Assembly: GCA_011389865.1 (NCBI GenBank)
Contig: JAABTL010000005.1
Coordinates: 62,001-126,000, forward strand
Reading direction: 5' to 3'
DNA length: 64,000 nt
Origin: Trueperaceae bacterium
GTDB lineage: Bacteria > Deinococcota > Deinococci > Deinococcales > Trueperaceae
Positions 55,833-64,000 of the stretch are shown piece after piece. The translations under genes were made by a program, and so were the position numbers. Under the pieces are notes generated by a model. That model worked only from the letters and a program-made list of their open reading frames with translations, made no database searches and was not told where the DNA came from. Numbering within the stretch: position 1 is the stretch's first letter; each line of letters opens with the position of its first letter.

Positions 55833-56279
55833 TCAAGGCGCGAACGGGCCGGCCGGCAGGCGCACGGCGAGCAGGTTCGCGAAGACGAACTGAAGGACGG
55901 CGACCTCGACCGCCACGATGACGACCCAGACGCCGACGTTCCTGAGGGTCACGCGCCGGCTGGCGGCCGCGATGTAGACCGTCAGGAGGGCGAAGAAGAC
56001 GAGGCTCGAGAGGTAGAAGCCGGCCCAGCGCATGGACCAGATCCACAGGCCGAGGGCGACCGCCGTCAGCGCCATGCGCGTGCGGTTCCCGTCGGCGAAG
56101 ATCGGCTGGACGGTGGGACGGACCCACGACTTGATCAGCAGCGCCAGGGACAGGAGCCCGAGCACCACGATGACGGTGTTGGGGAACATGGCGGCGAGCG
56201 GCGACCAGGTGCCGCGGCCGAACCAGAAGCCGAGCGTCAGGGCCAGGCCGAGCACGCCGCCGATGGCGTCCGTGTTCAT
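55833..56279 (-). CDS. tctB: Tripartite tricarboxylate transporter, small membrane subunit
   Basis: A 148-residue protein with four hydrophobic segments, typical for TctB: GGVLGLALTLGFWFGRGTWSPLAAMFPNTVIVVLGLLSLALLI, then TAVALGLWIWSMRWAGFYLSSLVFFALLTVYI. TctB is the poorly conserved partner of the large TctA subunit. The ATG overlaps the TctA stop (ATGA, 56276-56279). A longer open frame exists upstream, but it would overlap tctA by 75 bases more. Confidence 0.85.
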   Translation of the reverse strand: MNTDAIGGVLGLALTLGFWFGRGTWSPLAAMFPNTVIVVLGLLSLALLIKSWVRPTVQPIFADGNRTRMALTAVALGLWIWSMRWAGFYLSSLVFFALLTVYIAAASRRVTLRNVGVWVVIVAVEVAVLQFVFANLLAVRLPAGPFAP

Positions 56280-57793
56280 GCCGACCGCCCGACCTTCGCC
56301 GCCCGACGACGGCGCCAGTCGCTGACCAGCGGCCATACGATCGCCAGGACGCAAAGCGCGATGAGCGCCTGTGACAGCGGGCTCTCCACCAGCTTCAGGT
56401 AGGGGATCGCGTACGACGACCCCATGAGCCGCGACTGCACGAACCCGGTCTCCGCGATCGGACCGAGGATGAGGCCCAGCGCGATCGGCGCGGGGTGGAA
56501 GCCGACCTCCTTGAGCGCGAAACCGAGCAGCCCGAGCGCGAGCATGATCATGACGTCGGTCATGCTGTTGCGCAGGGCGAAGGAGCCGAGGATCGCCATG
56601 GAGGCGACGGTCGGCACGAGGAACGACGGCGGAACCCGCACGACGGCCTGGTAGATCAGCCGCCCGCCGAAGAGCCCGATGGGCAGCATGACGATGGCCG
56701 AAACACCCATCGACAGGATGAAGCCGTAGGTGAGCGCGCCCTGCGTCGTGAACAGCTCGGCGCCGGGCCGCAGCCCGTGCATGAGCATCGCGCCGAGGAT
56801 GAGGGCATCGGGCGGCGCGCCGGGGATCCCGAGCGTCAGCAGGGGCACCATGCTCCCCGCCACCGTGACGTTGTTGCTCGACTCCGACGCGACCAGACCC
56901 TCCAAGGAGCCCTTGCCGTATTCCTCGGGATGCTTCGACCAGCGCTTCGCCTCGTTGTAGGCGATCAGGCCCGCGATGTTGCCGCCCGCGCCGGGAATCA
57001 CCGACACGATCTCCCCGACGATCACCGAGCGCAACAGGTTGCCCGGCATCGACAGGACCTTCTTGGTGGTACTGAGGAGGAGCCCGCGCGCCGTCCCCAG
57101 CTTCGACTTGGCGAGGGCGCCGACGCCGGTGCCGGCCATCACGAGCAGCTCCGGGATGACGAAGAGGCCGATCAGGGCGACGATCAGTTCCACGCCGCCC
57201 TGCAGCGCCGGGAAGCCGTAGGTGAAGCGCGACTCGCCGCCGATCGGCGACACGCCGATGATGCTGATGAGCACACCGAGCGCCCCGCCCATGAGACCCT
57301 TGAGCAACGACCCGCTCGAGAGGCCGCCGATGAGGGTGAGGCCGAGGACGGCGACCCAGAAGTACTCGGGCGGTCCGAAGCGGAGCGAGAAGGCGGCGAG
57401 CGGCGGCGCCAGCAGGAGCAGCGCGAACACACCGAACAGGCCGCCCACCACCGAGGCGATCGTCGCCGCGGTGATCGCCTCCTCGGCGCGGCCCGCCTTG
57501 GCCATCGGGTAGCCCTCGAAGGTGGTGGCGACCGACGATGGCGTGCCGGGGGCGTTGATGAGGATCGCCGCGAAGGAGCCGCCGTAGATGGCGCCCATGT
57601 AGACGGAGCCGAGGGCGATGAGGCCCGGCAGCGCATCCATCGTGAAGGTGAACGGCAAGAGAACCGCCAGCGCCATCGTGGCCGACAGGCCCGGCATGGC
57701 ACCGACGAAGAGACCCACGGTCGTGCCCACCAGCACGAGCATGAGGTGATAGGGGGTGAACAGCTGCTGCAGCGCAGCAGCTAGAACGTCCAT
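56276..57793 (-). CDS. tctA: Tripartite tricarboxylate transporter, large membrane subunit
   Basis: A 505-residue permease with about 11-12 helices. The TctA core motifs are GLFVGAMPGLSATMALAVLLPFTF and GSVYMGAIYGGSFAAILINAPGTPSSVATTFEGYPMAKAG. A repeat-related second motif follows (SVIPGAGGNIAGLIAYNEAKRWSKHPEEYGKGSLEGLVASESSNN). It takes up carboxylates delivered by TctC using an ion gradient. Operon position with TarD and the tartrate dehydrogenase family enzyme suggests tartrate as substrate. GAGGACC lies upstream of the ATG. Confidence 0.93.
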   Translation of the reverse strand: MDVLAAALQQLFTPYHLMLVLVGTTVGLFVGAMPGLSATMALAVLLPFTFTMDALPGLIALGSVYMGAIYGGSFAAILINAPGTPSSVATTFEGYPMAKAGRAEEAITAATIASVVGGLFGVFALLLLAPPLAAFSLRFGPPEYFWVAVLGLTLIGGLSSGSLLKGLMGGALGVLISIIGVSPIGGESRFTYGFPALQGGVELIVALIGLFVIPELLVMAGTGVGALAKSKLGTARGLLLSTTKKVLSMPGNLLRSVIVGEIVSVIPGAGGNIAGLIAYNEAKRWSKHPEEYGKGSLEGLVASESSNNVTVAGSMVPLLTLGIPGAPPDALILGAMLMHGLRPGAELFTTQGALTYGFILSMGVSAIVMLPIGLFGGRLIYQAVVRVPPSFLVPTVASMAILGSFALRNSMTDVMIMLALGLLGFALKEVGFHPAPIALGLILGPIAETGFVQSRLMGSSYAIPYLKLVESPLSQALIALCVLAIVWPLVSDWRRRRAAKVGRSA

Positions 57794-57827
57794 GGCACGG
57801 TCCTCGTCACAGGGCGTCCATTCTGAG

Positions 57828-57866
57828 CGGTGGAGGGCTCACCCGACTGCGGTGGGCCCTCCACCG
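57828..57866 (-). terminator. Stem-loop between tctC and tctA
   Basis: CGGTGGAGGGC and GCCCTCCACCG form a perfect 11-bp stem with a 17-nt loop in the spacer between the binding-protein gene and the permease genes. Same placement as the stem-loops at 15615 and 49283. Confidence 0.6.
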
Positions 57867-57893
57867 GCCTCGGCGGTCAGGAGGTCGGAGGCG

Positions 57894-58829
57894 CTACTGG
57901 AGCGTCTCCAGGATGGCGGCGTACTCCTCGGTGACCTCGCGCACGAGCTCGAGGGCTTCGTCGCCGCTGACGTAGATGATCGCGAAGCCCATCTCTTCTT
58001 GCTCCTCGGCGATCCGGCGGGTGGCCTCCTCGAATGCCTCCGTCAGCGCCTCGACGATCTCGGCCGGCGTTCCGGGGGGCGCCGCGACGCCGCGGTGCGC
58101 GCCGCTCACGATCTCGATGCCCTGCTCGACGAAGGTCGGCGCGTCGGGGAGGAACGAGAGGCGCTCCGCCGACGCGATCGCCAGCGTCCGGACCTGATCG
58201 CTCTGCAGGACGGCCATCGGGGAGTAGCTCATGAGCGCCGAGACGTGCCCGCCAAGCAGCGCGGGCACGGTGGGCCCCGTGCCCGTGAAGGGGACGTAGG
58301 TCAGGTCGATGCCGGCGAGCTGCTCGAGCTGGAGCGTGGCGATGTGGTTCGCCGTGTTGCTGCCGCTCCCGCCGATGGTGACCGAGCCGGGGTTCTCCTT
58401 GGCGTACGCGATCAGCTCATCGAGCGTCTGGAAAGGGCTGTCGTCGCGGACCAGGAGGGCGTTGGGCGTGAACTGGAACCAGGTGATGAACTCGAAGTTC
58501 TCGGTCTCGTAGCCGGTGTCGGTCCGCTCCATGGGCTGGGTCGCGATGTGGGGCAGGTTGACGCCGATGACCGAGTAGCCGTCGGGCCGCATCGAGCGCT
58601 GGGACTCGCTCCAGGCCACGGCGCCGCCGCCGCCGGCGCGGTTGGTGATCGTCACGTTGACGCCGAGGATCTCCTCGAGGTGGGGTTGCTGCAGCCGGGC
58701 CGTGATGTCCGACTCGCCGCCGGCGTTGAAGGAGATCACGTAGTCGATCGTCCGCTCGGGGAACTGGGCGAATGCCACGCCCATGAGCGCAACGAGCACG
58801 ATGGCCAGCGTTCTCTGAAGTAACGTCAT
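57894..58829 (-). CDS. tctC: Tripartite tricarboxylate transporter substrate-binding protein
   Basis: A 311-residue periplasmic protein of the Bug/TctC family. The signal peptide ends MGVAFAQ at about residue 22. Family blocks are FPERTIDYVISFNAGGESDITARLQQPHLEEILGVNVTITNRAGGGGAVAW, VTIGGSGSNTANHI and LTYVPFTGTGPTVPALLGGHVSAL, ending with IIYVSGDEALELVREVTEEYAAIL. These proteins bind carboxylic acids through main-chain contacts. GAAGGGGAG precedes the ATG. It follows the regulator gene by 13 bases. Confidence 0.93.
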   Translation of the reverse strand: MTLLQRTLAIVLVALMGVAFAQFPERTIDYVISFNAGGESDITARLQQPHLEEILGVNVTITNRAGGGGAVAWSESQRSMRPDGYSVIGVNLPHIATQPMERTDTGYETENFEFITWFQFTPNALLVRDDSPFQTLDELIAYAKENPGSVTIGGSGSNTANHIATLQLEQLAGIDLTYVPFTGTGPTVPALLGGHVSALMSYSPMAVLQSDQVRTLAIASAERLSFLPDAPTFVEQGIEIVSGAHRGVAAPPGTPAEIVEALTEAFEEATRRIAEEQEEMGFAIIYVSGDEALELVREVTEEYAAILETLQ

Positions 58830-58842
58830 GCGGACTCCCCTT

Positions 58843-59640
58843 CTATCGGCTTGTGCGCGCCGCCGAGTTCGTGCTCGTCATACGCGCAAAGGATCCGTGG
58901 CCGTCCTCGCGTTGGCTGTGACCATCACCCCCCTTCAGGAGTCGGTCGACGTCGCGGAGGGCGCTCTCGAGCGCCGCCACCATCACGGCGCGCGCCCTGG
59001 CAGGTTCACGGCTCTCGATCGCCGCCAGGATGTGCGCGTGCCCGCGGTGGGCCACCGCGGGCCGCCCCGGGAGGCGGTGCAGCACCCGCCGGAGATCCGT
59101 GTCGGTGTCGATGATGGCATCGAGCATCTCGCACAGGAAGGCGTTCCCCGCCGCCTCAGCGATCGCGCGGTGGAAGTCGATGTCGAGACCGATGGCCGCG
59201 CCGATCTGCCCGCGCGCGATCACCTGGTCGGCGCTCTCGAGGATGGCGCGAAGCCGGGCGAGATGCGCCGGCCGGGCGTTTCCGCTCGCCAAGGCGGCGA
59301 TCTCGGGCTCCAGGACCAGGCGCGCGCCGTAGAAGTCGCGCACCAGCGTCCGGTTCTCCTTGAACCACGCGATGGGATCCACGTTCGAGAGCTGCGCGGC
59401 CACGTCGAGGACGAAGCTCCCGCTGCCGTGGCGGATCTCGAGGAACCCCTTCGCGGCGAGGGCGCGAAGCGCCTCACGCAGAACGGGCCGGCTGACCCCC
59501 AGCTCCAAGCAGAGTTGGCGCTCGGACGGGAGCCGCTGTCCCGGCAAGAACCTGCCCTCGCGGATCGTCGAGCCGAGCCGCTTGGCGACCTCGCGAGCGA
59601 GACGGGGCCGCTCGATGTCCTGCAACGCGCGGGGTGTCAC
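58843..59640 (-). CDS. GntR/FadR-family (FCD) regulator of the tartrate operon
   Basis: A 265-residue regulator. The winged helix-turn-helix reads RLGSTIREGRFLPGQRLPSERQLCLELGVSRPVLREALRALAAKGFLEIRHGSGSFV. The C-terminal all-helical FCD domain has metal-site positions in RLVLEPEIAALA, DIDFHRAIAEAAGN and HRGHAHILAAI. FCD regulators sense small carboxylic acids. GTG at 59640 has GGGAGG upstream and is preferred to an ATG at 59730, which would lie over the promoter. It is the first gene of the operon and probably binds TGGTTCGAGAAGTTTACCA (59692-59710) across its own -10 box. Confidence 0.9.
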   Translation of the reverse strand: MTPRALQDIERPRLAREVAKRLGSTIREGRFLPGQRLPSERQLCLELGVSRPVLREALRALAAKGFLEIRHGSGSFVLDVAAQLSNVDPIAWFKENRTLVRDFYGARLVLEPEIAALASGNARPAHLARLRAILESADQVIARGQIGAAIGLDIDFHRAIAEAAGNAFLCEMLDAIIDTDTDLRRVLHRLPGRPAVAHRGHAHILAAIESREPARARAVMVAALESALRDVDRLLKGGDGHSQREDGHGSFARMTSTNSAARTSR

Positions 59641-59691
59641 AGAAGCCTCCCTGAAGAGTCGGAACGGCGGCGTGCCCGGCGATCGCTGAAT

Positions 59692-59730
59692 TGGTTCGAG
59701 AAGTTTACCACTTGCGGCGGCTCGGCGCAA
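59692..59730 (-). promoter_or_regulatory. Promoter and candidate GntR operator of the tartrate operon
   Basis: On the minus strand TTGCGC (59730-59725) and TAAACT (59707-59702) are 17 nt apart. The 19-bp element with TGGT...ACCA arms (59692-59710) overlaps the -10 box. TGGT/ACCA half-sites are usual for FadR-subfamily regulators. Transcription gives a leader of about 55 nt. Confidence 0.65.
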
Positions 59731-59775
59731 TCGCGCCGCATGGCGCAGGTCACGGCACCGCGCGACCCAGCGACC

Positions 59776-59781
59776 TATGGT
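59776..59781 (+). promoter_or_regulatory. -10 box for leaderless DUF2254 mRNA
   Basis: TATGGT ends five bases before the ATG at 59787. Confidence 0.45.
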
Positions 59782-59786
59782 GGGAC

Positions 59787-61154
59787 ATGATCAGTCGCCT
59801 GAAGGCCGCATGGGAGGACCTGAACTCGAGCTACTGGTTCGTGCCGGCCACCCTCGGTCTCGGCGCGTTCCTGCTGTCGCTGGTCACCCTCGCGATCGAC
59901 CGCCGCCTGTCGCAGGCCTGGCTCCAGCGTCTCGACCTGGACGTGTTGCCGGTGATCCAGAGCGAGGGGGCGCGCTCGGTGCTCACGACGGTCGCGTCCT
60001 CGATGATCACCGTGGCCGGCGTCGTGTTCTCGCTGACGCTGCTCGTCCTGACCCAGGCGTCGAGCCAGTTCGGGCCACGCTTGCTCAACAACTACATGCG
60101 CGACCGTACCAATCAGTTCGTCCTCGGCATCTTCGTCGCGACCTTCGTGTACGCCCTGTTGGTCTTGCGGGTGGTGACCGGCGGCGACGGCGAGGTCGGC
60201 ATCGACCCGTTCGTACCGAACCTCTCGGTGATGGTCGCCCTGGTGCTGACCTTCTTCACGGTCGCCATCCTGGTCTACTTCTTCCACCACACCGCCCAGA
60301 GCATCCGTGTCACCCACGTCCTGGGCGAGCTAGACGCCGCCTTGCGGCGGCGGCTGGAGGCGCTCGCCGAGCGCGAACCGGACGACGACGGCGACCGCGA
60401 GGACCCGGAGGCGATCGCGTCGGCGATCCCCCTCGGCTTCCGCGACGACCTCGGCGTGATCGCCGCGCGCCGCGGCGGCTACCTGCAGTCCGTGGACGCC
60501 GACGCGCTGGTGGCCAGCGCCGGCGAGGAGGAAGCCGTGGTCCGGATCATCCCGATCGTCGGCGCGTTCGTGATGCGTGGCGCACCGCTCGCGGAGGTGC
60601 ACCCTGCCACGGCCGCCGACGGACTCGACGAGGCCGTCCACCTGGCCGTCTCGATCGGCCCCGACCGGAGCCTGACGCAGGACCTCGCCTTCTACTTCGA
60701 CGAGTTCCTCGAGATCGCGCTGCGCGCGCTGTCACCGAGCATGAACGACCCGTTCACGGCCCGCTCGTGCATCGACCGGATCGGCCAGGGCCTCCTGCTG
60801 CTCGACCGGCGCCGCCCGCCAAGGCAGATGCACGTCGACGATGACGGTGTGGTGCGGGCCTTCGTGCCGTTGCAGGGCTCGGGCTCGCTCACCCGCCACG
60901 TGCTGTCCGAGCTGCGGCGCGCCAGCGACGGCAACCTGTTCGTGACCCAGCATCTGCTCGAGACGCTCGTGGCCCTGCGCCGGGCCATGCGCGGCACCGC
61001 CATGCGGATCGCCATCGACGACGAGCTGGCGGCGATCGTGCCGACCGCCGCGGGCAACGTCGCGGAGCGCGATCACGCGAGCCTGCGCGCGATGGTGGCG
61101 CACGCCGAGGCGACGGATGCCCGCGACGACGCCTCGGCGGCGCCGAACCCCTAG
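59787..61154 (+). CDS. DUF2254 membrane protein
   Basis: A 455-residue membrane protein of the DUF2254 family. Four helices lie in the first ~190 residues. The conserved stretch SVLTTVASSMITVAGVVFSLTLLVLTQASSQFGPRLLNNYMRDR bridges helices 2 and 3. The soluble part includes GFVMRGAPLAEV-like sequence (GAFVMRGAPLAEVHP) and LRALSPSMNDPFTARSCIDRIGQGL, the second family mark. Its role is not known. The start at 59787 fits both the first helix and the -10 box. The TAG stop shares CTAG (61151-61154) with the stop of the opposite-strand GNAT gene. Confidence 0.88.
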   Translation: MISRLKAAWEDLNSSYWFVPATLGLGAFLLSLVTLAIDRRLSQAWLQRLDLDVLPVIQSEGARSVLTTVASSMITVAGVVFSLTLLVLTQASSQFGPRLLNNYMRDRTNQFVLGIFVATFVYALLVLRVVTGGDGEVGIDPFVPNLSVMVALVLTFFTVAILVYFFHHTAQSIRVTHVLGELDAALRRRLEALAEREPDDDGDREDPEAIASAIPLGFRDDLGVIAARRGGYLQSVDADALVASAGEEEAVVRIIPIVGAFVMRGAPLAEVHPATAADGLDEAVHLAVSIGPDRSLTQDLAFYFDEFLEIALRALSPSMNDPFTARSCIDRIGQGLLLLDRRRPPRQMHVDDDGVVRAFVPLQGSGSLTRHVLSELRRASDGNLFVTQHLLETLVALRRAMRGTAMRIAIDDELAAIVPTAAGNVAERDHASLRAMVAHAEATDARDDASAAPNP

Positions 61155-61615
61155 CCGGCCGGCCCGGGGTCCGAGCGTGGGTCGCCCAGCCAGCGGCTGT
61201 AGAACAACTCGGGATCGCCCGGATCGAGGTCGTCGACCATGCCGCTGCGCCGGTACCCGAGCCCCTCGAGCAGGCGCTGCATCGGCAGGTTGGAGCGGTT
61301 GGTCGAGGTGAAGATCCGGGGCGTGCGGCACGCCCTTTCGGCCTGCCGCATCAACGCCCGCCCGATGCCCTGACGTCTGCGTTCGGGGTGCACCGTGAGC
61401 ATCGCGACGAAACCGCGCTCGAAGAAGCCGTGGTCCAGCACGACGCAGCCGACGACGACGCCCAACTCGAGGGCGACGAAGGTCTGCCCCGCCGCCACGC
61501 GCTCGGCGATGAACCTTCGCCGCCCCTCGTCGGTCGCCGCGACCGGGTCGACGGCCTCGATGGCGGCAACGTCGGCGCGATCGGCGGGGCGAATCCTCAC
61601 GCGAGCCTTAGGCAT
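61151..61615 (-). CDS. GNAT-family N-acetyltransferase
   Basis: A 154-residue GNAT protein. It begins with RVRIRPADRADVAAIEAVD. The acetyl-CoA loop is VHPERRRQGIGRALMRQAE, preceded by strand GFVAMLTV and followed by FTSTNRSNLPMQRLLEGLGYRRSGMVDDLDPGDPELFYSRWL, a common end for small stand-alone acetyltransferases. Substrate unknown. The ATG at 61615 is preferred over 61624 because TAGCAT ends seven bases before it on the minus strand, which fits a leaderless mRNA. Confidence 0.85.
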   Translation of the reverse strand: MPKARVRIRPADRADVAAIEAVDPVAATDEGRRRFIAERVAAGQTFVALELGVVVGCVVLDHGFFERGFVAMLTVHPERRRQGIGRALMRQAERACRTPRIFTSTNRSNLPMQRLLEGLGYRRSGMVDDLDPGDPELFYSRWLGDPRSDPGPAG

Positions 61616-61622
61616 CGCCGCC

Positions 61623-61628
61623 ATGCTA
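61623..61628 (-). promoter_or_regulatory. -10 box for leaderless GNAT mRNA
   Basis: TAGCAT on the minus strand, seven bases before the ATG at 61615. Identical hexamer and near-identical spacing to tdk. Confidence 0.45.
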
Positions 61629-61648
61629 CGCGCCTTCGCACCCGGCCC

Positions 61649-63958
61649 TCATTCGCCCACGTACCACCGCACCTCGTCGATCATCGCCTCGCCCGCGCCG
61701 CCGCCGACCTCGATGGCGAGGCCCCACAGTTCGCTGCCCTCGAAGGCGCCGTCGGGCGCACCCTCGGGCTGCGACACGGACCGCTCGAACGCCGAGAACG
61801 GCAGCCGCACGCGCGTCCAGCCCTCGGCGTCGTCGACGAAGCTGGCCTCGAAGCGGGCGGAGGTGTCGGGCGCCTGGTAGACGCGCACGTAGTCGATGAC
61901 CATCTCCTGCGGGAAGGTGGTCGTGCCGTCCGGGTAGCCGGGCCAGTGCCCGCCGACCGCGACGTTGAGGATGAGGAAGTGCGGGTGGTCGAACACCCAG
62001 CGCGCGCCCGGCGAAAGGTCTGCGGGGGTCACCGTCGAGTACTCGATGCCGTCGACCGACCAGGTGATGCCCGCCGGCGACCAGTCGATGGCGTAGACAT
62101 GGAAGTCGTCGGCGAACGCCTCGCCGCCCGGCAGCGTCGTGCCACGGCCGATCGCGTTGCCACCCGAGTAGCCGGGCCCGTGGATCGTGCCGTGCACGCG
62201 CTCGGGCTCGCGGCCGACGTTCTCCATGATGTCGATCTCGCCCGACTCGGGCCAGCCGACCTCGGCGATGTCGTTGCCCAGCATCCAGAAGGCCGGCCAC
62301 AGGCCCTGACCGGTGGGGATCCTCAGCCGCGCCTCGATGCGCCCGTAGGTCACCTCGACGGCGCCGGCGGTGATGATGCGGGCCGACGTGTACTCGCAGG
62401 GTGCGTCGTAGTAGCACGGCGGCGCGTCGCCGCCCGACTCCAGCGCCCGGATGACCAGGTTCCCCTCGCCGTCGAGGGCGAGGTTGGCGGGGTCGTCGGT
62501 GTAGGCCTGCCGCTCGGCATTGCCCCAGCCGGGGATGCCGTTGGCGGTGCCGTCGCCGATCTCGGGCGTCCACACGCTCGGGTCGGGGAGCGTGCCGGCC
62601 GGGCCGTCGAACTCGTCGGACCAGGCGAGCTCCCAGGGGCGCGTGTCGTCGCGCCCGTCGAGGACCTCGACGCGCACGTCGCGGCCGCTGCCGTCGCCGT
62701 GGAACCAGAACTCGAGGCCGTCGGCGTGGGTCGCATCGCGCGCCAGGGGGAAGTCGGCGCGGACCTCGCCCGACCCCTCCCAGGCGAAGGACAGCGCGCC
62801 CTCGAAGCTCGCCGGCTGCCCGGGGCGCGCGTCGGCGGCGGTCGAGAGCAGCTCGACGGCGCGCGCGGTGGTGCCCTCGCCGGCCGCGAAGCCGTCGGCG
62901 CCGTCACCGAACTCGGCGATCAGGTCGGGGTCGAAGGGATCGGCGTCCTGGATCTCGATCACGGCGCGCCGCTGGAAACCGAGGGCACCACCGCGGGGAC
63001 CGTCGAGCACCGCCAGCGCGCGCTCGTCGCCCTCGTGGCGGCCGTCGGGGAGCGTCCGGAAGGTGACCGTGGCCTCGGTGACGCCGGGCGGGAACACCAC
63101 CAGCTCGTTGGCGGGGACCAGGTCGCGGAACGCCGTGGCCTCGTCCGCCTGGACGAAGACGCGCACCGAGACCGCCTCGTCGCTCGCCTCGGAGAGCACG
63201 ACCGTGAGCTCGCCCTCGGCGCCCTCGTCGACCCTCGTGAGGGCCTCGGCGAACTCGATCGCCACCACGCCCTCGGTGACGACGCCGGAGTCGCCGTACG
63301 CCTCTACCCGGGCCACGTGGCTCGTGCCCTCGCCGGGCGGGAACCCGAGCGCCCAACCCGAGGCCTCGTTCAGGCCGAGGCCGTCGTTGGGGGCGCCGCC
63401 GGGCTGGAAGTCGCTGCGCCGCGCGAACGACGAGAAGGGGATCTCGATGAGGCGCCACTCGGTGGTGTCGTCGACGAAGCGGTGGAACCAGCGCTCGGCG
63501 CTGTCGCCGGTCAAGCTAGGGTTGCGGTTGTCGAAGAGGTCGACCTGGACCGTGCCGCCGCGCCCGTCGCCGGCGTACCAGAAGCGCAGGCCGACATACC
63601 CAGAGAGGTCCACCGGGATCCAGCGCGTCATCGCGTCGTCGGCGAAGGCCTGGGTGAAGCCGCCCCACGAGGCGATGCGGTGGTCGACGCGCAGGACGTG
63701 CTCGACACCCTCCTGCTCGGGTAGCGCCAGGGGGTCGCCGGGCTCGATGGCGACGGCCGAGAGCGCCAGCGCGCCGCCACCGTCCTGCCAGGTGCTGAAG
63801 CCGATGGGGTTTTCGAAGGCGTCGCGGGCGGCCGGGACGCCGCCCTCGAAGTCGACGAGGCGCAGGGCGGGCTCTTCCTGGGCCACCGCCAGCGCGACGA
63901 GCGCACCGAGCGCGATCGCCGCGACGGTGGCCAGAACTCTCGGGATGCGGATGGTCAT
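61649..63958 (-). CDS. Secreted GH16 beta-glucanase nested in a carbohydrate-binding-like domain
   Basis: A 769-residue exported protein. Signal peptide 1-26 ends ALAVAQ. Residues ~31-222 are a CIA30-like beta-sandwich, ~226-338 a Calx-beta-like domain. A second beta-sandwich starts at ~345, stops at ~437 (GLEFWFHGDGSGRDVRVEVLDG) and resumes at ~700-769 (RFEASFVDDAEGWTRVRLPFSAF to DEVRWYVGE). The GH16 catalytic domain (~442-697) lies inside it. Catalytic residues are E574 and E579 in SGEIDIMEN, with WPAFWML and HFLILNVAVGGHWPGYPDG around them, as in laminarinases. It should cut beta-1,3 or mixed-linked glucan outside the cytoplasm. GAAGGGAG precedes the ATG. Confidence 0.9.
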   Translation of the reverse strand: MTIRIPRVLATVAAIALGALVALAVAQEEPALRLVDFEGGVPAARDAFENPIGFSTWQDGGGALALSAVAIEPGDPLALPEQEGVEHVLRVDHRIASWGGFTQAFADDAMTRWIPVDLSGYVGLRFWYAGDGRGGTVQVDLFDNRNPSLTGDSAERWFHRFVDDTTEWRLIEIPFSSFARRSDFQPGGAPNDGLGLNEASGWALGFPPGEGTSHVARVEAYGDSGVVTEGVVAIEFAEALTRVDEGAEGELTVVLSEASDEAVSVRVFVQADEATAFRDLVPANELVVFPPGVTEATVTFRTLPDGRHEGDERALAVLDGPRGGALGFQRRAVIEIQDADPFDPDLIAEFGDGADGFAAGEGTTARAVELLSTAADARPGQPASFEGALSFAWEGSGEVRADFPLARDATHADGLEFWFHGDGSGRDVRVEVLDGRDDTRPWELAWSDEFDGPAGTLPDPSVWTPEIGDGTANGIPGWGNAERQAYTDDPANLALDGEGNLVIRALESGGDAPPCYYDAPCEYTSARIITAGAVEVTYGRIEARLRIPTGQGLWPAFWMLGNDIAEVGWPESGEIDIMENVGREPERVHGTIHGPGYSGGNAIGRGTTLPGGEAFADDFHVYAIDWSPAGITWSVDGIEYSTVTPADLSPGARWVFDHPHFLILNVAVGGHWPGYPDGTTTFPQEMVIDYVRVYQAPDTSARFEASFVDDAEGWTRVRLPFSAFERSVSQPEGAPDGAFEGSELWGLAIEVGGGAGEAMIDEVRWYVGE

Positions 63959-64000
63959 GGTCGGCTCCCTTCGGGATGGTTCGGACGTTCGGTCGAGGCG

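Overview
The window is very GC-rich DNA, densely coded on both strands. It most resembles a Deinococcota bacterium, possibly of the Trueperaceae type; this is inference, since there is no rRNA gene here. The supporting signs are a second, archaeal-type (probably non-discriminating) aspartyl-tRNA synthetase, many TANNNT -10 boxes placed only 5-7 nt before a start codon (leaderless mRNAs), exported proteins whose mature ends begin with Gln after an Ala cleavage site and lack lipobox Cys, and many ABC and TTT solute transporters. No tRNA, rRNA, CRISPR array, insertion sequence or phage gene was seen.

Layout. 1-2.3 kb: the end of an MFS transporter, a TPP riboswitch with thiB, and an NTF2-like gene. 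2.3-9.5 kb (minus): a leader peptide and hairpin, a heterodimeric ABC exporter, and a bacterial homologue of phosphorylase kinase regulatory subunits. 9.6-12.9 kb: thiP, thiQ and thiN, cut off from thiB and its riboswitch. 13.0-21.2 kb: an autoregulated LacI-family sugar operon (binding protein, two enlarged permeases, GT4 glycosyltransferase, GH13_18 phosphorylase). 21.3-22.9 kb: an Asp/Asn-codon leader peptide, a strong terminator, then aspS. 23.0-27.3 kb: a cassette holding a LigD repair protein split into phosphoesterase, ligase and polymerase genes, plus an MBL hydrolase and a DUF72 protein. 27.3-34.1 kb: tdk, an SLC13/RCK transporter, hslVU, a CoA-acylating aldehyde dehydrogenase and a PRC-barrel protein.

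34.2-46.3 kb is rich in acetyl-CoA metabolism: a histone-deacetylase-family protein, an ADP-forming acyl-CoA synthetase, a CoA-transferase/GNAT fusion, monomeric isocitrate dehydrogenase and two-subunit ATP-citrate lyase (aclB-aclA-icd). An EndoV-like protein that has lost catalytic residues lies beside the deacetylase gene. 46.4-51.2 kb: an M24 peptidase divergent from a peptide ABC transporter without its ATPases. 51.3-53.5 kb: an alpha/beta hydrolase and a phosphofructokinase with PPi-type signatures. 53.6-59.7 kb (minus): a six-gene tartrate operon (GntR regulator, TctC-A-B, tartrate dehydrogenase family, D-tartrate dehydratase). 59.8-64.0 kb: a DUF2254 membrane protein, a GNAT enzyme and a secreted GH16 glucanase whose catalytic domain is nested in a carbohydrate-binding-like domain.

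Regulatory themes. Two operons (ABC exporter and aspS) have the layout of ribosome-mediated attenuators: a consensus promoter, an immediate start codon, a short peptide and a terminator-like hairpin. All three binding-protein/permease junctions carry a strong stem-loop. Several gene borders carry tandem hairpin arrays.
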